Source: Mikania micrantha (taxonomy: Eukaryota; Streptophyta; Magnoliopsida; Asterales; Asteraceae). From it: DNA of 64,000 nucleotides. The position numbers and the translations under genes were made by a program. Shown here piece after piece: positions 35,371 to 46,652 of the stretch. Position 1 is the first letter of the stretch. Each line of letters opens with the position of its first letter. Under the pieces are notes generated by a model. That model was not told the DNA's origin and ran no database searches. It saw only the letters and a program-made list of their open reading frames with translations. The stretch covers positions 48,535,711 through 48,599,710 of the forward strand of contig CM018683.1 in assembly GCA_009363875.1 (NCBI GenBank). Reading direction: 5' to 3'.

Positions 35371-38286
35371 TGACATTGGTTACATATACACACGTGAATA
35401 AACATATAGTTACGGACCGGCTATGAGCACCTTACTCGATTTTCTCGATGGATCAGGGACCAAAATTTCAGAACTCTCTTAATGGACTGTTATGCAATTG
35501 GAATGGGCACTCTCGTGTCCACAGCGACAAAAACATAAAAAAAACAAACGTGGACTTGAATGGACAACTTAGACGACAAGGTATAAATATATTATAAAAT
35601 TTATCCTTTTAATGAGATGACTTTGTTGCTTTTTATTTGTGAGTCAACTTTTTTATTTTTTCAATGTTTTTTAAACATTTTTAATGAGATTTCTAAGTGT
35701 TGCTGTAAAATAAAAAATAAAAAAAATCTAGCTTCCTCTCTTTCCTTGTTTATACAGAAAAATAAATTTACAATTGAAGTCGCTTAAGTAAGCAATTTCA
35801 TTTCTATTCAATTAGTTGTTTATTGATATTTTTTTTTGCTTTAAAGTATAATTAGTTTTTATAATAATTTGTTATATTTTATACATATAAAATAATATCA
35901 ATACACGTTTTTGTATAGTTTTTTCTATGTTTCCCATAATTTTTACCAAAAAACTGAGAAAAAAAAATAATGTGTTCTTTGGGTTTGGTACTTCGGTTAT
36001 GTCAAAAGTTTTGGTTTTTTTAGGTATTTATTGTTCTCAAACAAAAACACCATGTAAGAAAGTCTTTAACCTTCAAAAAAGTGATGTAATGGTTAAAGTG
36101 GAGAAAAAACAAACTAAATGTCTCAAGTTCAATGCTATTTGAGGCAATTTTTCTTAGAGGCCACCAACTAGGTTGCTTGCGGTCGCAATTTACCTGTTCC
36201 TACCGTTTAGTCCGCTATTGGGATGACATATGGGTTTACCACGGAACACGTTTATCAAAAAAAAAACTGACATGTGACGTTATTTTGATTTTTGAAAAAA
36301 TATACTTGATCAATATTGCTTCTTATGTTTTATTCTTACTGTAATACCTATTAATATGTTTTGTTTTAGATTTTAGTTTATTTTGTGTTTTTGTTAATAT
36401 TTGTTTATATAAATTTATTTTTATTTAATATATTATATATACATGTTATATGTGTGTGTATGTATATAATATGGTGTTATTTTCACTAAAAAATTATTTA
36501 GAATTTTATTAGAAATACATATTTTAGGATTTTGTAATGTATGTATTTTTCTCATTTTTTTAAGTATTAGATAAATTTATATTACTTTATCATTATACTT
36601 TACATATTACAAATACAAATGACTGTTATTATATTAAATCAATATGTTTTTCAAATGGCATTACTTAAAAAAAAAAGGAAACATAGAAATCAGAATTGGA
36701 ACCAGGTTGGGTGCGGCATAGATGGTTCGAATTTTTCATAAAATCATAACCGAGACTGTAACCAGAACCGTTTCCACCTTTATTAGGCCAAAACCAGAAC
36801 CGGACCTGGCCCAAAACCGATGAGAACATGTCAAAAAGCCGAGACTAACTAAAACTGGTTCTCGACTTTGTTTAACTAAACATAAAACAATTTAGAAATA
36901 ATACCGATTTAAAACAAATTAGAGCTCCAAAGAAAACCAGTTTGTACACCTCTAGGTCTGGTGTACAAAAGAATGACCAGCCAGACGGCCATAAGACAGA
37001 GGACATGTTGCATATGGCTTTAGCATCAACTATTAAAATTTTATAGGGAATTATATTTCTTGTTAATTGAAAACTAAAAAAAACTACGTAAAGAAAAAAA
37101 ATAAAATAGAAAAATAAATTCAGTGTAATTTTGTGTGTCGTAAAATGAATTGCTCTTTTTAATTCTGAACCCACTAGTTTTGCCAAACATAAAACCAGAA
37201 TTTTTTGTTAGAATAGGTGGGTTTTTAAATGTTAAAGGATATTTAATTAGGTTTTTTTTTTTTTAAATCTTGGTGTTTCTAGGTAAGTTGCAATAGGGGA
37301 GAGTGACTTCCACTTTTCTGTACCAAAGTCGCTAGGGAGGCAGCGACTTTGGTGTAAGAAAAGTGAAAGTCGCTTACCCTCCTTGCGACTTTGGTACAAA
37401 AAAAGTGGAAGTCGCTCCCCCCATTGCAACTTACCTAGAAACACCAATTATGAAAAAAACCACCTAGAAAACATTTAACATCTCAAAAATAACCTATTTT
37501 AACAAAAAATTCCATAAAACCATCCTAATATTATAACTCATTTAACAAAAAAAATCATTATTTTTAGAAATACTTATTAACAAAAGTACCTAGATTTGAT
37601 TTTACCTGAACTGATAACAAACCATGATTTATTCTGGGTACCAACTTCTCTCTTACAGAATGATCAGGGTGATGAAAATCTAAGTCTTTCAACTCCACAT
37701 CTGCATGTGCATGAACAAATTCAACCCCATTATTGTTACAAACCACCTCTGGCTCACCATTGTTGTTTTGCACAATCTCGCCCGCTAGCGGGTAAAATGT
37801 TGATAACACCCCCGTTAGCGATTTCTTGATTGTGTTCACCACTGTTTCGGGGGACATATCAATGTTTTTCTTTTTCTTGTAACAAAAGAACACTCCTGCT
37901 TCAATGGGAGGTAGAAGAAGGTCTAGGTTTGACAGCGTGAGCCGGTGTTCGTTCACACGTGTTTCGTTCGCTGAAATGACACACCTATCCTTCACGGTTA
38001 CCGGATAGTTGAGTGGCGAGTCATCCTCGTATGACAATGGTAGTTCTGATGTATGAATAGTGGAAACTTGAGAATGAGAATGATAAGGGTTGAGACTATA
38101 GCGAGGTGATTGATGAAATTTGTGAGAAGCAGTAAAATTTATACTGGGTATGCTTCTTTGTTTGTTTGTATACGAGGGTGGCTCAAGTGATTTAAGATGA
38201 CTTTGATAAATACGTCTCGTATGTGACATGAAAAGATGTTTAGATCGCTTTGATGCAAGGAGTTGATAATATCTTCTCATGTTCAT
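33668..38286 (-). CDS. BAHD acyltransferase gene (two exons)
   Basis: Exon 1 is 38286-37606 and exon 2 is 34612-33668, joined by a 2993-nt GT-AG intron (CAG|GTAAAA to ACAG|GTGACC) in phase 0. The product is 541 aa. BAHD enzymes move an acyl group from acyl-CoA to an alcohol or amine in specialised metabolism. The catalytic HXXXD (H244, D248) and DFGWG (476-480) motifs are intact, and exon 1 holds the usual SNLDLLLPP segment. The intron sits just before the HXXXD region, as is common in this family. A basic, Ser/His-rich extension of about 95 residues precedes the normal start of the family, which is usually 430-460 aa. The substrate cannot be told from sequence; the SNLD...FFCYK type suggests a hydroxycinnamoyl/benzoyl-transferase-like clade. 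Confidence 0.85.
35371..37187. other. Intron sequence of the BAHD gene, unique to copy B
   Basis: AT-rich. A possible degenerate SINE lies at about 36060-36268: an A-box-like segment near 36085, B-box-like CAAGTTCAATGC at 36124-36135, and an A-run at 36259-36268. I found no target duplication for it. A repeat with AACCAGAACCG motifs lies at 36700-36860. Confidence 0.45.
37198..37513. mobile_element. Mutator-like foldback MITE in the BAHD intron
   Basis: Two arms of about 150 bp fold back (37198 onward against the segment ending 37513). The 9-bp target duplication ATAAAACCA is present at 37189-37197 and 37514-37522, the length typical of Mutator-type elements. The inner loop repeats GCGACTTTGGT. 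The element starts about 90 nt from the splice donor. Confidence 0.75.
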
Positions 38287-38366
38287 GGTGAAGGTTTTAT
38301 GATAAAAGTTTTTTATGTTTTAAAGATGATTAATATGCAGAATTTTGTTGTAAAAATACATGTTGA

Positions 38367-38372
38367 TTTATA
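38367..38372 (-). promoter_or_regulatory. TATA box of the BAHD gene
   Basis: The minus strand reads CCCTATAAATC, about 80 nt upstream of the ATG at 38286. This spacing supports the extended start of the protein. Confidence 0.6.
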
Positions 38373-38392
38373 GGGAAATAGATATGCATTCC

Positions 38393-38406
38393 TGACGTTA
38401 ACGTCA
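38393..38406. promoter_or_regulatory. TGACG palindrome upstream of the BAHD TATA box
   Basis: TGACGTTAACGTCA is a perfect 14-bp palindrome with two inverted TGACG cores, the type bound by TGA-class bZIP factors in plants. It lies about 20 bp upstream of the TATA box. Confidence 0.5.
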
Positions 38407-38499
38407 ACGATAGTATTAAAAATATATGCATGGTTGATGAAGTCCAAATTGGTGATTTCCCAGTATTATTATATTATATATATTAAAATCCATTAAAAG

Positions 38500-38617
38500 G
38501 AATAGTAGAATATTATTATTATATAAGTGAGCCATGTTTATTATTATATATTATATATTATATTATTTAATAGTAGAATATTATTTTTATATAAGTGAGC
38601 CATGTTTATTATTATAT
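38500..38617. repeat. Direct repeat, two ~49-bp units, in the BAHD promoter region
   Basis: AATAGTAGAATATTATT...AAGTGAGCCATG occurs at 38501-38549 and 38569-38617 with one visible mismatch, a 68-bp period. Confidence 0.8.
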
Positions 38618-38619
38618 CA

Positions 38620-39552
38620 TATTATTTAAATATTCGATACATGTAATGACGTTTTGAAAATTTAAACTTGGACCATCAGAAGGTTTTTAACTTGTAAAAG
38701 TAGTAAGCAGAAATAAGGTTCTTAAATTCGAGATATTTGGTTAAAAAATTTAAGTTTTTTTTTTTTTAATTCAAACGATTAGTTGCCATTGATACAGATT
38801 TTGTAAATAATTTTTCTATTATTTTTATAACATATTTGTGAGGATTTTATATGATTTTATTTTTCTATAAAAATTTGTCTAAAGTTCATAATGAGATATT
38901 TGATTTAGTTATGTAACTTATGCTTTTGCAAATGATGTATAATACTCATTTTTGAGAGTGTACTGTGATAACCCGCCGCAACACGAGGGATGAATAAAAC
39001 TAGTTGAAAATAAAGTTGATATTTTTATTAAAAATAAACATTTTCAAATGAAGCATTACCATATGGATTTCAATTTTGTTTCTACAGAAATAAACTATAA
39101 TTAACTGCTAATCACATGTCACTTATTTTTTTTTGCTTTAAAAAATAATGTTAGGTAAGGATGGAATTCGTGCATCCATCTCAATTTAGCCTAATTTTTT
39201 TTTTAAATTGTGGCTAAAAAGTTTAGACAAAAGACAATTTTAGATAGCAGACTAATGCAACATTTGTAAACAGAAAAAAGGTTGTATTAGTTTAAATTGG
39301 ATTAAACCTTATGCAAATTTTTTGTTACATAATGAACCTTTCTTTTAGAATGTAACATTTTTAAATTATACTCTTTAAAAAATTAATGCACCTTTTTAAC
39401 AACATTTTATGTCGAAAAATGCTGTGATAATCTTGTTTTTTGGTTCTGACCAAACTTTACATGTGTATTTTGAATTAACTTTTTCTAAAATTCTTGTACT
39501 TTTCAAAGTTTTTTTTACAAGCTACAATATAGGTCACACTTTAACATCTCGG
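38620..39552. other. Intergenic, no recognised gene
   Basis: AT-rich sequence. No frame, RNA gene or repeat boundary is supported. Confidence 0.5.
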
Positions 39553-39561
39553 TCAGCCATG

Positions 39562-39798
39562 TTTTTTTTGAACGGCGAAGGTCTCAATCGTGTGAACTCA
39601 CTGTTTCCAGGCCATGTCATCAAGGTGTAGTTACCTGGACCTCCCATGAGCCACCACAACCACCCCAGGAGAAAACTCTACCGGGAAAACCTCCTGACCC
39701 CCTCAGACCCCTTTTTCGCTGCAGGAGGGATTTGAACTCATGACCTCCCATTTGAAAGACTAATGGGGTACCATTGATGCAATGCCTCTTTTTGGTGA
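39562..39798 (-). mobile_element. SINE copy 1
   Basis: On the minus strand it has a Pol III B box (GAGTTCAAATCC) and ends in an A-run. It shares its body with SINE copies 3 and 4 (GAGGCATTG start, GAGACCTTC near the end). Flanks TCAGCCATG and TCAACCATG form a 9-bp duplication with one change. Confidence 0.8.
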
Positions 39799-40070
39799 TC
39801 AACCATGTTTAATCTTCAAAATGTGAATTTGATAATTTTTATGTCTAGACATTTATTTAATTATATCATGATCTTTATTAAATGTTTTCAAACAAAAATA
39901 TTTTAAATGCTTATAAACTTTAATAGGTATTATATATTGTATTTGAAAACTAATTTAAAATTGAGAGCTTCCTTAATTGGTATATAAGTATATAACTTTT
40001 TAAATGATTACCCACACTTTTTCTTTTTCTATATATATATATATATATTAAAAAACAAACTTTAGTTTCT

Positions 40071-40277
40071 TTTTTTTGAACGACAATTTGGATCATAGAT
40101 GGGTCATAAACCCACCTGATGATATCCACACCCTAATAGGAGAAAACCCATCATTGATGAGAGAAAACATCCCAGCCCAGCATGAAACCTCTATTTTATT
40201 CATTGCAGGACTTGAACCCGTGACCTTTCCAATATTAAAGCCACATAGTACCCCTCAACCACTTGAGCTAAGTTAGG
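40071..40277 (-). mobile_element. SINE copy 2 (different subfamily)
   Basis: Read on the minus strand it begins with a tRNA-like A box (TTAGCTCAAGTGGTTGAGG), has a B box (GGGTTCAAGTCC) about 45 nt later, and ends in an A-run. No clear target duplication was found. Confidence 0.75.
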
Positions 40278-40689
40278 TTTTTTATAAATTGGCCACAAGC
40301 TTTAATATTTTCCTTTTGTCACAAAATTGTTTTCCTAATTTTTTTTGTTTACCTTTTTTTAGTTAGTTTTAGGTTTTTCGTTATGATTACGTCTGCGTTT
40401 ATATTTGTGTTTTATGATGCTTGTTTAACTGAAAAAAAAAAAAAAAAAGTCCTTCGTACCCCCTTGTAGTTGTAGGGTTGTACAGAGAAGGAAGATGAAA
40501 ACTGTTTTATTAATAATACATTTAACTTGGTGCAAGTGAATGACGAGTGGCGATCGACAAGTGTAATTATAGGTAAGACTTGTTTTCAAGTTGGTGCGTT
40601 TACAAAGCATGCTTGGATTTTTAAGGGAAAATATGTAATATATTACACGTGCCCCAATAAAGAAACCTGGGTGTTTTTGTGATTTAATG

Positions 40690-41455
40690 GTCTGATATCA
40701 GAGCCGGCCCCGAGAATAAAAAAAAATTTCAGGGCCTGGGGGTAGAAAAAAATTGGCTCTTTTAGGTGCGGTCTTAAGAATTGAGGTGCCTAAAACCGAA
40801 CCGTATTTGTAACTGAAAAAACCCGAACCAAATTCGGTTTGGTTCCTAACTGTATCCGAATTCGGAATTCGGTTTTCAATTCGGTTCCTAACCGTATCTG
40901 AATTTATGTTTTTTGATTCAGTTGTTTCAAAAATTTTTTTGAATTCGGCTTGTTTGATTAACCGATTAAACCAAATTCGGATTAAAATTTATTATCATAT
41001 TAATAATATATAAGGCTGAATTCGGTTTATTTGTTTTTAACCAGTTTATTCGACTTAAATCAGTTTATTCAGATGTTTATTCAATTTTTAACCAGCTTAT
41101 TTGGTTTTTAATCGGTTTATTTGGTTTGCTCATTTTCAACTGAAACCAAACCACTTCTTAAATTCGGTTTGGTTATTGGATAGGGAAAGAAATTGAAAAC
41201 CAATTAAACTATACCGAATAAATAATTAGCTGAATTGATAAACACCTCTAGTTTAAAGAGAATGAAAGTAACTTCTTATACTTTTAAAAAATTACTTTTT
41301 GTACCTGTTAAATCATATGTTTTTAAATGGTTATTTATATATTGTTTATACAATTTTTTTTATATAATATATAAAAAATTTAAAATTTTGGGCCCCTTAA
41401 AATGTCGGGCCCGGGGTGGTCGCCCGCCTCGCCCCTCCTAAGGGATGGCCTTGTC
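40690..41455. repeat. Dispersed repeat tract with GGGCCC ends and AATTCGGTTTGG motifs
   Basis: It runs from GAGCCGGCCCC (near 40702) to TGTCGGGCCCGGGGTGG and CTAAGGGATGGCC. The middle is made of degenerate ATTCGGTTTGGTT units. This looks like an old non-autonomous element; class not resolved. Confidence 0.35.
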
Positions 41456-41460
41456 CGATA

Positions 41461-42019
41461 CACTACAAGAAATGTTATCTGATACGTTGAGGCTTTCCCG
41501 ACGACATAATGTCGTCGGCATAGAAGAGAAATCACGACGACAGATCGTCGGCACAAAGCGTTGAAAAAATTTTTTTTGGCTTCCACTTTTTCCGACGACA
41601 GGTCGTCGGCACAGATAAAACCCGGGATTTTTCACAAAGCAGCGCGCGTTTGACAATTTTTTTCCCGCTTCTCGAACACCTTTCGCGAATACGCGTCATC
41701 GGCGAAGAAAAACCACAATTAATTAATAAAATAAATTAATATTTCGCCATTAAATAGAAGAAAAAAAATTCTGGGTGTTGCCTATCGCAACGACTTGTTG
41801 TCGGGAAAGGTAAAATACATTTTTTTTAGCTGCTCATTTAATCAAACGTTGTCGTTTTGCCTTCTTCTTTGCCGACACACCTTTCCCCGACGACCTAAAA
41901 ACCTATAGCGACGAAGCTATAGCGTCGAAAGCTGTGGAGACGACATGTCGTCAGGATAGGCTGTGCCGACGACATGTCGTCGGGAAAGGGCGTCGTATCA
42001 TAAAAGAATTATTGTAGTG
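41461..42019. mobile_element. Small non-autonomous CACTA element
   Basis: It starts CACTACAAGAAA and ends ATTGTAGTG, the CACTA terminal type. Subterminal palindromes of the form CCGACGACATGTCGTCGG recur near both ends (about 41495-41610 and 41890-41995). It is 559 bp with no transposase. I could not see a clean 3-bp target duplication. Confidence 0.8.
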
Positions 42020-42385
42020 CGACAATCAAATTAGAGGGTTATGTAGTAAGTGACGGATCCAAAATTTCTTGTTACGGGACACATAAAATAGGTTGGGTAA
42101 GAATTAATCTAACAAGGTAAAAGTTTAATTGGTGGTGTGGTGACAACTCGCTACTGACTCTTTGTTTAGTGTTTGGGCACGCGTTAGAGAAGTGGTAGTG
42201 ACTCGCTACCGGTTAACTACCCAAGCCTTTTTGCGTCAAAACTCTAATTTATGAACCTTTAACACAAAATTGATAATTTGTATAAGTTCCAAATTTGTCA
42301 CTCATGTGTGCTCTTTGAAAGATTTTTCAAAGCTGGTTTCGATTTTTTGTGCCTCCTATCGAACTTTATAATCATCTATAAGTAG
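42020..42385. other. Intergenic, no recognised gene
   Basis: No coding frame or repeat is supported. Confidence 0.5.
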
Positions 42386-42399
42386 ACATTATTTCAGTT

Positions 42400-42626
42400 A
42401 CCAAAGGCGCTTTTTTCTAGCTATGCTCCTTGGCTTTTCAAATTGAAGGTCACGGGTTCAAATCCATCTCAAGGGGAAATAGGGATCCTTGGAAGGTCAG
42501 GGTTTTCCGGTGCGGTTTCCTCCTGGGGTGGTGGTGGAGTCTCAACTGATGTCATGGTAACTAGACCTTGGTAACATAGCCTGAAAATCAGTGATTCACA
42601 CGTTGAGATCAAATACCGTTAAAAAA
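42400..42626 (+). mobile_element. SINE copy 3
   Basis: It has a B box (GGGTTCAAATCC) near 42452 and an A-run at the end. A 14-bp target duplication (ACATTATTTCAGTT, one change) lies at 42386-42399 and 42627-42640. The body matches copies 1 and 4. Confidence 0.85.
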
Positions 42627-42640
42627 ACATTATTTCAATT

Positions 42641-43980
42641 TCTTTTCATGAAAACTACAGTAGGCTAGGATGTACGCACTAAATTACGTCCACCAATAAT
42701 TTTAGGTGATGTTTTATAAGAGGAAAAATGTATCCAGTCTGCGGACCACATCTGCAGACATCTATTGAAAAAGAGGTGAACTAAATCTATGTAGTCTGAA
42801 AGAAGAAGATTGTTTGTTTTTTTAACATATGTTGATTGTTAAAAGAAACCGGTGGTGATTTATAGACGGTGGTGGCAGTGCTGGTGGTGAGTGGTGGAGG
42901 GTGGGTGGTCAGGTCGCCTTCGTTTCCACCCGTAATGAAACGGTTAGTGGTTTACAACGGGTATTAACGATTTGGTCTCCGTCGATCACCGTAGGTTGAT
43001 TTGGTCACCATCGGTCACCGTAGGTTGCTTCGGTCACCAACGGTCGCTTTTACCTCATGAACCGAATCTCGGCCTTTTCCGGCGAGACTTATGGAGTCGC
43101 TTGGGTTCAGTTTAGGGCGGAGAGTGTTGTGTCTGGTGCCATTGGTGGTGGGATTGGAAGAACCGCCAATGGTTCCAGATTTCATATGGGGGTTGAAGCG
43201 GAGTGTGTGACGGCGATGAATGGGAGCGAAGTGTGCAGCGACTATGTGGATGTGGTTGCATGCGGTGGTGATAGGGTGGAGGGACGTTGTGTGTGAGATG
43301 GGTTCAGTTATATTTACAAGCACCGGTGAAGTGAAGGGATGCTAGCCCCTCTTTTCTTCTCATTCAAACTTATTCCCCATATCTGAATCATTCAAACCTG
43401 TAATCAAACATTTCCTATCTATTTAGATGTTTTTTTTGTGAAACAAAGAGTCAGCATCTGAACAATTATAATCCAGACGCATTTAGATCCATTCAGATGT
43501 AAACAAATAGCTCCCCAAGTCACGATTTAAGAAAGCAAAGTAATTTCACACATTACCTCTCTCATGTTGGCTGTGGGATCGGTCGATGAGGAGCGCATAA
43601 TTGTGGCGTTCACCATTTTTTTTCTACTTCTGGATCCTTCGATTTTGATCGGTTGTTTCTAGATCCAACAAAATTTCGGGTGCATGCAAGAACGAAGGGC
43701 GTAATCCATACCTAAATGCAAGTCAATTAATCAAAACTGGTTGTGTTTGAGTAATCGATTCACAGTCACAAGGAATATGGTGAATTTGGATTAAATCTAA
43801 AGGCTACAATGATAATCTCATTTCTTAAATTATTATTTTTTTCAAATAGGTGGTTATCTGATTCATTACGGATTTTTTTTTTTCTTTTCTTTTCTTCTGG
43901 TTGATAATCTAGATAAGTCTCATGTGAGGGAAGTGACATCCATAGAATCTGCCACAAAGTCGAATAGAAGGCCAATGACT
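42641..43980. other. Intergenic, with GC-richer patch at 42840-43310
   Basis: The patch has GGTCACCGTAGGTTG-type short repeats (42960-43050) and overlapping frames on both strands (43057-43296 plus, 43015-43323 minus). Neither shows a known domain, so I do not call a gene. At 43380-43515 there is a degenerate TCTGAA/TTCAGA repeat resembling one near 58190-58330. Confidence 0.4.
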
Positions 43981-43989
43981 TCTAGAAAA

Positions 43990-44640
43990 AACATGCAAAA
44001 GTTAGGAATGGCAATAGGCCGGGATCGGGTAGGGTATTGTCAATCCCAGCCTCGTACCCGATTTTAAAAATGTGTCTCGTACATGACCCATTACCCATCG
44101 GGTATCTATCGGGTAATTACGCATCGTATATTGGGCATACCCACGGGTATCGGGTATACCCATTAGTTTATTAAAAAAACTTTTGTGATTTTACGAGTAC
44201 GTTTGTATTATATTACTTTTATATAATGTTATTTTTTAATAACCAAAATAAATTATAATCATACATGTAATATCATATAAACAAAAAAAATATAAATATC
44301 ATAACGTAACTCTTAAATAATGATAATTGCTTCAAATATAAAATATAATAAGATAAAAATTATAGTTTGTTCTGATCCTTCGTAAAAAGAATAACGTTTT
44401 ATTAAAGGAAATTAAAAAATATTAACAAAACATTACGGGTATTATTTCGGGTATTACTTCGGGTAAGCGGATCAGGTATCAGGCCAGATATTCCTTAATC
44501 CTATAGCCGTACCCGAACTTGAAAAAAGTATATTCTTTGGTCCCGTACCGGTCCCATACCCTAATATTCGGGCCAATACCCGACCCTAAAGTTTCGTGTT
44601 TCGGCCGACTTGTCCCATATGGTATAGGTTTTTATGCCAT
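43990..44640. repeat. Dispersed repeat with GGGTA motifs
   Basis: Flanking blocks of degenerate CGGGTA/TACCCG (44020-44165 and 44440-44590) enclose an AT-rich centre in roughly inverted orientation. Probably an old non-autonomous element; class unknown. Confidence 0.35.
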
Positions 44641-44707
44641 TTCTAGCAAAAGTACTAAAGTTGTTGGGAGTGATATAGATTTAAACAGTTGCAAAATATA
44701 GACCATC

Positions 44708-45018
44708 ATGATAAATTAGAGGTGTCAATTTTTACCCACGTTAAAGGAAATTTGTTGGTTTGGGTAAACAATTGTATTATAATGGGTTGAAATGGATAAT
44801 ATCATAATAATGAATAGGTTGTAATGTGTAGCACTTAAATACAATACGGGTTAAGATGGGTAACCAAAAAAGTATGTAAATGCAATGAGTTCAAACATTT
44901 AAGAATGATTAATAACATATTTGATGAGAAAATCAATAAAAATTATCCAAATGCACTATTTGTTTACAAAGCGTTCTAACCCTCACCAATTACCCAACCC
45001 AACCCATTTTTCCAGGCA
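44708..45018. repeat. Dispersed repeat, copy 1 (second copy at 58646)
   Basis: It starts GAGGTGTCAATTTTTACCC and shares TGTAGCACTTAAATACAAT and AAGAATGATTAATAACAT with 58646-59006. Possibly a hAT-like non-autonomous element, not proven. Confidence 0.6.
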
Positions 45019-45358
45019 TATGATAAATCAAACAAAGATCGAAGACTTGACGTTAGCATCTCCATTACATTTTGTTACGAAATGGTGAGCTTGACTATGA
45101 AAGAGGAGGATAATCCACCCACCACCACAACAAAAAAAAAAAGGTACGTAGCAATGATTATTTTTAACCCTATAGCAAAAACATTTTATTATTATAGTGT
45201 CTAAACATCTATAGTAGCGATATCTCATTGATATGCTGTTGGTGGTTGTAGTCTCTTGCCAATAAATAGATAATGTTTTTGCTACAAATGTTGTTGATAT
45301 AACTTAACCTATTGGTTGAAGGATAACTCTCAAAATAATTTTAAGAAATGAAACAATA

Positions 45359-45591
45359 ACCAAAAGAGGCATTGCCTCAATTGTATCATAAGATTTTTCC
45401 AAATGGGAGATCTTGGGTTCAAATCCCTCCCACAGCGAAAAAGGGGTATTTAGAGGTCAGGGGGTTTTCCTAGTTGAGCTTCCTCCTGAGGTAGTTGTGG
45501 TGGCTCATATGAGGTCCAGATAACTAAACCTTGGTGATATAACCTGGAAACAGTGGGTTCACAAGATTGAGACCTTCTCCGTTCTAAAAAA
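45359..45591 (+). mobile_element. SINE copy 4
   Basis: It has a B box (GGGTTCAAATCC) near 45417 and an A-run at the end. A 16-bp target duplication (AAGAAATGAAACAATA, one change) lies at 45343-45358 and 45592-45607. It is closest to copy 1. Confidence 0.87.
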
Positions 45592-45903
45592 AAGAAATGA
45601 GACAATATTTTACTAATTGTTTATAAAAATATTAAATAATTTTAATTAAATAAATTACTTTTTTACTCAAGGAAGTAACATGTTGTTGCTACACATTAAA
45701 AATAATAAAAATTAATTAACTCAATTACAGGCATATAGTTTTGCTACAAATCAAAATATAAATTAATTTAACATAAAAGCAACATATTTTTGCTTTAGCT
45801 TTATAAAAAAAAAAAGCTAAATAAATTAATTTGAACATATAGTAACATCATGTCGTAGCCGTAAATCAAACTAAAAAAGGTTTTTATTTTATTTTATCTT
45901 TTA

Positions 45904-45948
45904 ATATATATATATATATACACACATACACACACACATATATATATA
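45904..45948. repeat. (TA)n/(CA)n microsatellite
   Basis: TA tracts enclose a CA-rich centre, directly before the next MITE. Confidence 0.85.
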
Positions 45949-46200
45949 GGGATTAAATCCTATGAAAATCCAATCTTAGAGAAAAATCTCTTAAATCCTA
46001 TGTGAGTCATTGATTTGGAATCTTGAAATAAATGTGGTACACATTAAACCTAAATAAAAAATTGGGTTTTAAATAAACAGATTATTTTTAATGTGGGTTA
46101 ATGTGAGCCATATATTTATTTTCAAGATTTCAAATCAATGGCTTACATAGGGTTTAAAGGTTTTCTCTCTAAGATTGAGTTTTCATTGGATTCAATTCTT
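45949..46200. mobile_element. Foldback MITE, third family
   Basis: The arms fold back: CCAATCTTAGAGAAAAATC on the left pairs with TTTTCTCTCTAAGATTGAG on the right, and ATTGATTTGGAATCTTGAAA with TTTCAAGATTTCAAATCAAT. About 252 bp. Confidence 0.75.
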
Positions 46201-46217
46201 ATGTATATACATATATA

Positions 46218-46642
46218 GAGAAGGTTCCCGTAAAAAAGTTCATTTTGTATAAGAAGGCTATGAATGATTTTTAAAAACTCGAAAACCAACCTAAACAAGC
46301 TCCAATTGAATTCATTTTTGTATCATTGGAACCGTCTTGTCGAACCCTAAAACCCAAACCTTAAATTATAAACAATAAACCCTAATACTAAAACCAAAAC
46401 TTCAAAAACAAACCCTAAACCTAAAGATAAAATATAAAAGCCAAAAATCAAGCCATAAAACCTAAATTATGAAACTAGTTGTTAAAGCTAAAACTTAAAA
46501 ACTAATATTGTAGGGTTCGATGAGAGGGTTACAATGTCATTGAAATGAGTTCAATCGGAGTTCCTTTGGGTCGGTTTTGGAGGTTTTGAAAATCCTTTTT
46601 AGCCTTATTAGGCAACATAGACTTTTTATTTGATCTTTTCCT
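46218..46642. mobile_element. Foldback MITE, fourth family
   Basis: It begins GAGAAGGTTCCC and ends GATCTTTTCCTT. Inner arms include CATTGGAACC and CGAACCCTA on the left against TAGGGTTCG and ATTGAAATG on the right. The centre carries telomere-like AAACCCTAA variants (46340-46470). Bounded by TA tracts. Confidence 0.6.
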
Positions 46643-46652
46643 TATATATATA

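Noticed and set aside
41458..42022. Target duplication for the CACTA element
   Set aside because: Flanking triplets ATA and CGA do not match, so none is claimed.
43015..43323. Overlapping frames on both strands in a GC-richer patch
   Set aside because: No domain, both strands equally open, and local short repeats explain the openness.
39650..45430. tRNA-like A and B boxes
   Set aside because: No cloverleaf; the surrounding bodies, A-runs and target duplications show SINEs and not tRNA genes.
46340..46470. Telomere-like AAACCCTAA variants
   Set aside because: Few, degenerate copies in the middle of a foldback element; not an interstitial telomere array.
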